Shown here: positions 5,841 to 8,525 of the stretch, in pieces | How positions within the stretch are numbered: the stretch's first letter is position 1 | Layout of the letters: each line of letters begins with the position of its first letter | Source of the DNA: Chloroflexota bacterium | GTDB lineage: Bacteria > Chloroflexota > Limnocylindria > Limnocylindrales > CSP1-4 | NCBI GenBank assembly: GCA_025935655.1 | Contig: JAICUV010000147.1 | Location: 1 to 8,525, forward strand | Reading direction: 5' to 3' | DNA length: 8,525 nucleotides | The notes under the pieces: model-generated | Seen by the model: only the letters and a program-made list of their open reading frames with translations | The model's database searches: none | What the model was told of the DNA's origin: nothing | Position numbers and translations under genes: made by a program

Positions 5841-5910
5841 ACCGGGAACACCACGAACAGTACGGAGCGGCGCTTATCGGCCGATCACCGCGCCATTGGC
5901 GGCGACTTGC

Positions 5911-5943
5911 GCCGCGGGCCTACTGGCCGAGCGCCCCCGCGGC
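5911..5943 (-). terminator. GC-rich stem spanning the protease stop codon
   Basis: GCCGCGG (5911-5917) pairs with CCGCGGC (5937-5943). An alternative small inner hairpin GGCC-TACT-GGCC (5917-5928) holds the stop TAG (5920-5922, minus strand) at its loop edge. Short self-complementary GC words are common here, so this is weaker than the hairpins at 3685 and 4948. Confidence 0.25.
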
Positions 5944-7005
5944 CGCGAACGCGAGCAGGACCTGGATGCCGTTGAACGCCGCGTGCAGCCCGATCGCGGC
6001 ATACAGCGACCGCCGCGAGAGGAACAGCCAGCCGAGCGCGATCCCCACCGGCAGCAGCGCGACGAACGAGAACAGCGCCCGCTGGGCGCCGCTCGCGAAC
6101 GAGGCGTCGAACAGCGTGATGACGTGGGCGATGGCGAAGAACACGGCGCCGCGCACGATCGCCGGCCACGCGGCGCCCAGCGAACGGGCCCACGCCGTCG
6201 TCGCGAAGCCGCGGAAGAACAGCTCCTCCCCGATCGGCGCCAGGAGGGCCGCGGAGACGAGGTTGACCAGGAGGCCGAGAGCATCGCCGGCCGGCGGGAG
6301 CGGGCTCGCCGACCGCTCCAGGAACGAGCCGAGCACGAGGCTCAGCGCGATCGTCACGACGATCACCGGCAGCGCGAACACCGCGCCGATGAGCAGCTCC
6401 CGTACGGCCGACCCGTCCGGGCGCCTGACGCCCATCTCCGCCCAGCTGAGCGAGCCCGGCCCCACGACCAGCAGGCGGATCGCGGCCACGTAGGCCAGCA
6501 GCGTCACGAGCAGGGAGAGCGCGGTCGCGGCCGGCGACGAGGCGTCCACGCCCAGCGCGGACAGCGGCGCCAGCACGAACACGATGCCCACCAGCGTCAT
6601 CGCGATCACGACCGCGAACGCGAGCACGGGCGACGGGCCACGGTACGGGAGGTCGGTGCGCCCGGTGCGTTCCACGGCCTGCGAGCCCGCGGCGGCGATC
6701 AGCCCGAGCCCGAGGACCACGAGTCCCGCGAGGACCAGCCACGGTGCCGCACCGCCGCCGGCGGCCATGAACGAGACGAGGAGCACGGCGGCGCCCATGA
6801 CCGTGCCGACCCAGCCGACGAGATACAGGGCGGGGACGCGGCGGCCCTCGAGGCTGAACATGGAGGGCGACGCACCGGGTTCGGTCGGCGCGTGGGGCTC
6901 GGTCGACGCGTCGGGCTCAGGGACGACGGCCGTTCCGGCCGCCACCTCGGCGGGTTCGCCGGCCGGGGCGTCCGGTGCCGGGCGCTCGGGCGTCGGCTCG
7001 GTCAA
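5920..7005 (-). CDS. CPBP-family intramembrane glutamic endopeptidase
   Basis: CPBP (Abi/CAAX-protease) proteins are membrane-embedded endopeptidases related to Rce1; bacterial members serve in prenyl-protein-like processing, bacteriocin immunity or regulated proteolysis. Seen (361 residues from TTG 7005): a disordered acidic Pro/Ala/Glu-rich N-terminus (1-48), then about eight hydrophobic segments. The three catalytic motifs are complete: GEELFFRG (259-266, E260, E261, R265), FAIAH (290-294, H294) and HAAFN (341-345, H341, N345). The TTG start overlaps the TGA of the zinc-ribbon gene as TTGA, implying translational coupling. An in-frame ATG at 6861 directly before the first helix would give 313 residues; neither start has a well-spaced ribosome site, so the start is uncertain. 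Substrate unknown; the coupled zinc-ribbon membrane protein is the obvious functional partner. Confidence 0.93.
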   Translation of the reverse strand: MTEPTPERPAPDAPAGEPAEVAAGTAVVPEPDASTEPHAPTEPGASPSMFSLEGRRVPALYLVGWVGTVMGAAVLLVSFMAAGGGAAPWLVLAGLVVLGLGLIAAAGSQAVERTGRTDLPYRGPSPVLAFAVVIAMTLVGIVFVLAPLSALGVDASSPAATALSLLVTLLAYVAAIRLLVVGPGSLSWAEMGVRRPDGSAVRELLIGAVFALPVIVVTIALSLVLGSFLERSASPLPPAGDALGLLVNLVSAALLAPIGEELFFRGFATTAWARSLGAAWPAIVRGAVFFAIAHVITLFDASFASGAQRALFSFVALLPVGIALGWLFLSRRSLYAAIGLHAAFNGIQVLLAFAAAGALGQ

Positions 7006-7658
7006 GGCTCCGGGTACGAGCCCGGCGCGCTCGAGGGGTTCTGGGACGTCGGGTTCGAGGGCCCGCGGAGCGACGATGACCGGCTGCCGGTGCGCAGCGC
7101 CGCAGACGACCCGCTGGTCGTGGGCGCATCGATGGGCTGCGGCATCTCGGTCGCGATCGGCTCATACGACGCGACGTCCGTGCGCTCGAAGTCCTTGCCG
7201 CACCATGCGCACAGCGACCAGTCGAGCCCGACGAGCCGCCCGCAGTTCGCGCACACGCGGTTGAGCCGCGTGCGGCAGGTGGGACAGATGATCCACTCCT
7301 CGTTCACGCGCCGCGAGCACGAGGGGCAGGTCTTGATCGTCTCGACCTCGGCGAGGAGCGCCTCCTCCGCCAGGTTCCGCTCGTAGACCTCGCCGATCTT
7401 CTCCTGCGGCCGCACGACGCGGTACACGATGACGCCGGCGAGGAACAGGATCGGCGTGAACAGGATGATCAGCGCGGCGGCGAGGTACGGCAGGACCGGG
7501 TTCTCGCTGCGCAGCTGCATGTCCCGGAACGCCCAGTAGGCGGACGCGAGCCACAGGATGACGACGTAGAAGACGAGCGCCTGGATCGCGAGCTGCACGA
7601 CCGGGTTCGAGAAGAACCCGCCGATCGTGTCCGTGATCGTGCCGAGAATCTGGTCCAT
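7002..7658 (-). CDS. Membrane protein with C-terminal double zinc ribbon
   Basis: Function unknown; zinc ribbons of this type usually mediate protein or nucleic-acid contact. Seen (218 residues): two hydrophobic segments (about 20-46 and 54-81) joined by a short polar loop, then a helical stretch (82-108; GEVYERNLAEEALLAEVE at 89-106). Four CxxC knuckles form two zinc sites: CPSC (111-114), CPTC (125-128), CANC (136-139) and CAWC (150-153). A Ser/Pro/Gly-rich disordered tail follows (about 178-218). Both ends are probably cytoplasmic. ATG 7658 is chosen because the frame becomes hydrophobic right after it; a GTG at 7730 would add 24 residues across a -10-like box. GGGAGG lies 14 bases upstream, a long spacing. 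It overlaps the CPBP protease gene by four bases, so the two proteins are probably co-translated. Confidence 0.9.
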   Translation of the reverse strand: MDQILGTITDTIGGFFSNPVVQLAIQALVFYVVILWLASAYWAFRDMQLRSENPVLPYLAAALIILFTPILFLAGVIVYRVVRPQEKIGEVYERNLAEEALLAEVETIKTCPSCSRRVNEEWIICPTCRTRLNRVCANCGRLVGLDWSLCAWCGKDFERTDVASYEPIATEMPQPIDAPTTSGSSAALRTGSRSSSLRGPSNPTSQNPSSAPGSYPEP

Positions 7659-7680
7659 GCGGTGAAGTGGTGCCTCCCAG

Positions 7681-7697
7681 GGGGCGTGGCGCGCCCC
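7681..7697 (-). other. Hairpin in the zinc-ribbon gene leader
   Basis: GGGGCG (7681-7686) pairs with CGCCCC (7692-7697) around a five-base loop, 22 bases upstream of ATG 7658 and next to the GGGAGG ribosome-site candidate (7673-7678). If transcription starts near 7710 it would be in the leader and could limit ribosome access. Confidence 0.3.
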
Positions 7698-7716
7698 GAG
7701 GCACGCGGCGCACGGC

Positions 7717-7722
7717 AGTGTA
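7717..7722 (-). promoter_or_regulatory. Possible -10 element (TACACT) of the zinc ribbon-protease operon
   Basis: TACACT on the minus strand, within TGTTACACT, is the only AT-richer patch in the 144-base gap before the zinc-ribbon gene and matches TANNNT. It predicts a start near 7710 and a leader of about 50 bases. No clear -35 box. Tentative. Confidence 0.35.
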
Positions 7723-7758
7723 ACAGGCACGCCGGGGCGAGCCGGGTTGTGGCCATGA

Positions 7759-7774
7759 CGCGCCGGCGGGCGCG
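7759..7774 (-). other. Small GC hairpin in the gap between the two membrane-protein genes
   Basis: CGCGCC (7759-7764) pairs with GGCGCG (7769-7774) over a four-base loop. Together with 7793-7814 it may form a tandem terminator for the upstream membrane-protein gene. Low-complexity GC words make chance pairing likely. Confidence 0.2.
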
Positions 7775-7792
7775 CAGGTGACGGACGTCGCC

Positions 7793-7814
7793 CCCCGGCC
7801 GATCAGGGCCGGGG
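7793..7814 (-). terminator. Perfect hairpin with a stop codon in its loop
   Basis: CCCCGGCC (7793-7800) pairs perfectly with GGCCGGGG (7807-7814) around a six-base loop. The loop holds the TGA stop (7803-7805, minus strand) of the right-edge membrane-protein gene. No T-run follows, but the stem is strong and precisely at the gene end, so a terminator or 3'-end role is plausible. Confidence 0.4.
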
Positions 7815-8525
7815 CGGACGGCTCCGTGGCAGCTCCAGGGTCCAGCTCGCGTTGCGGAACGCGGCGGCGACACCTGCCAGGACGAGGGCGCCGAGCCACA
7901 CCGAGACCCAGATGACGACGGCGGCCACGATCAGGAGCGGGTCGTCCGCCGAGCGGAGCAGGTCTCGGACGTGTGTCCAGCCGATGGCGGCCGCGACGAG
8001 CGCCGGCCCGGCGACGAGCAGGGTGACGAAGATCCCCACGAGGGCTGTCCCCAGGATCCGCAGTGGCCTCCGGACGAGGTCGCCCCAGCCGAGCAGCCAC
8101 GCGATGAGGACCGGTCGCCGCTCGAGGACGAGCCGCCGCACGCCCACGGCCGCCGCCGCGTCGCTCACGAGCCAGGTGACGACGAGGGCGCCGATGGCGA
8201 GCGGCAGGCTGCGCAGGACGCGGACCGGCAGCGGTGTCACGAGATCGTCGGGGAGGGTGAGCTCGCGGTAGGCGACGTCGTACAGCGGCCGCCACGACAG
8301 CAGCGCCACGACGGCCACGGGCGCGAGCGACAGGAGCCGCAGCAGCGCGATCCGGACGAGTCCGGGCGCCGGGTCCAGGTTGCTGGCCGCGGTCGGGATC
8401 CCCTCGTCGGCAGCGGCCTCGAGCGCGATCGCGATCCCCTGCCGCTCGGCCCAGGCGCCGATCAGGAGACCCACTGTGAACAGGAGGACGCCGCCCGCGA
8501 ACCCGCCGACGATCAGCGCGATGAG
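7803..8525 (-). CDS. Multi-pass membrane protein of unknown function (5' end beyond right edge)
   Basis: I do not recognise a specific family; it resembles the loosely defined bacterial multi-helix proteins annotated as hypothetical or glycerophosphodiester phosphodiesterase membrane-domain-like. The frame stays open to the right edge, so only the last 240 residues are seen and the start lies outside. An in-frame GTG at 8474 exists, but a hydrophobic helix (LIALIVGGFAGGVLLFTVG) continues upstream of it, so it is not the true start. About five or six hydrophobic segments follow, e.g. LLSLAPVAVVALL, ILGTALVGIFVTLLVAG and LLIVAAVVIWVSVWLGAL, with a charged loop containing VLERRP and the conserved-looking WGDLVRRP. 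The C-terminus is short and basic (RSRPPRP). No catalytic motif is visible. It lies 144 bases upstream of the zinc-ribbon gene on the same strand. Confidence 0.8.
   Translation of the reverse strand, partial: LIALIVGGFAGGVLLFTVGLLIGAWAERQGIAIALEAAADEGIPTAASNLDPAPGLVRIALLRLLSLAPVAVVALLSWRPLYDVAYRELTLPDDLVTPLPVRVLRSLPLAIGALVVTWLVSDAAAAVGVRRLVLERRPVLIAWLLGWGDLVRRPLRILGTALVGIFVTLLVAGPALVAAAIGWTHVRDLLRSADDPLLIVAAVVIWVSVWLGALVLAGVAAAFRNASWTLELPRSRPPRP

Noticed and set aside
5720..5854. In-frame extension of radC back to GTG 5854
   Set aside because: AGGA eight bases before ATG 5719 supports the shorter form, and the extension covers two hairpins and has no resemblance to RadC N-termini.
5855..5885. 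TACTGT (minus strand, 5857-5862) as a radC promoter -10 box
   Set aside because: Matches TANNNT only loosely, and no -35 box is present at suitable spacing; too weak to list.
3735..6493. Long plus-strand open frames opposite the FAD oxidoreductase, radC and protease genes
   Set aside because: Composition (Arg/Ala/Gly/Pro/Asp-rich) and absence of motifs mark them as shadows of the minus-strand genes, whose catalytic residues are all intact.
1..8525. Insertion sequence, prophage, CRISPR array or defence island
   Set aside because: No transposase, integrase, direct-repeat array, target duplication or nuclease/ATPase defence pair is visible. The CPBP protease is sometimes labelled Abi, but nothing here supports phage defence.

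Overview
This is a very GC-rich, gene-dense bacterial chromosome segment. Codons strongly favour G or C in third position, and the long antisense open frames this creates are not genes. The MreB sequence, the radC/mreB neighbourhood, a two-helix membrane protein with a double zinc ribbon, and a PIG-V-type mannosyltransferase together suggest a free-living Chloroflexota (Limnocylindria-like) or a deep-branching high-GC relative. That assignment is inference; there is no rRNA or other decisive marker. I see no mobile element, CRISPR array, tRNA or rRNA.

Layout, left to right. (1) Positions 1-398, minus: the N-terminal third of mreB, running off the left edge. (2) Positions 399-883: a 485-base divergent intergenic region with a possible small ORF (515-631) and three consecutive stem-loops (660-679, 707-761, 830-852). 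(3) Positions 884-2341, plus: a polytopic membrane protein with a C-terminal GGDEF domain whose signature has become MGDEL while the inhibitory-site RxxD is kept. (4) Positions 2424-3689, plus: a PIG-V-family membrane glycosyltransferase, possibly translated from a leaderless mRNA. (5) Positions 3711-4883, minus: a DAO-family FAD oxidoreductase convergent with the glycosyltransferase; the two stop codons sit in opposite arms of one inverted repeat. (6) Positions 4964-5719, minus: radC. (7) Positions 5920-7005, minus: a CPBP intramembrane protease, overlapping by TTGA the stop of (8) positions 7002-7658, minus: a membrane-anchored double zinc ribbon protein. (9) Positions 7803-8525, minus: a multi-pass membrane protein of unknown function, open at the right edge.

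Function. The minus-strand run is mostly envelope and maintenance genes (membrane protein, zinc ribbon plus CPBP protease pair, radC, mreB). In many bacteria radC lies directly upstream of mreBCD. Here about 4.5 kb holding an oxidoreductase (same strand) and two plus-strand membrane genes separates them, so these three look like an accessory insertion into an old neighbourhood. No multi-gene novel defence or biosynthetic system is visible. The most unusual items are the altered cyclic-di-GMP synthase signature, the structured DNA upstream of it, the small ORF, and the repeated placement of stop codons inside GC-rich hairpins.
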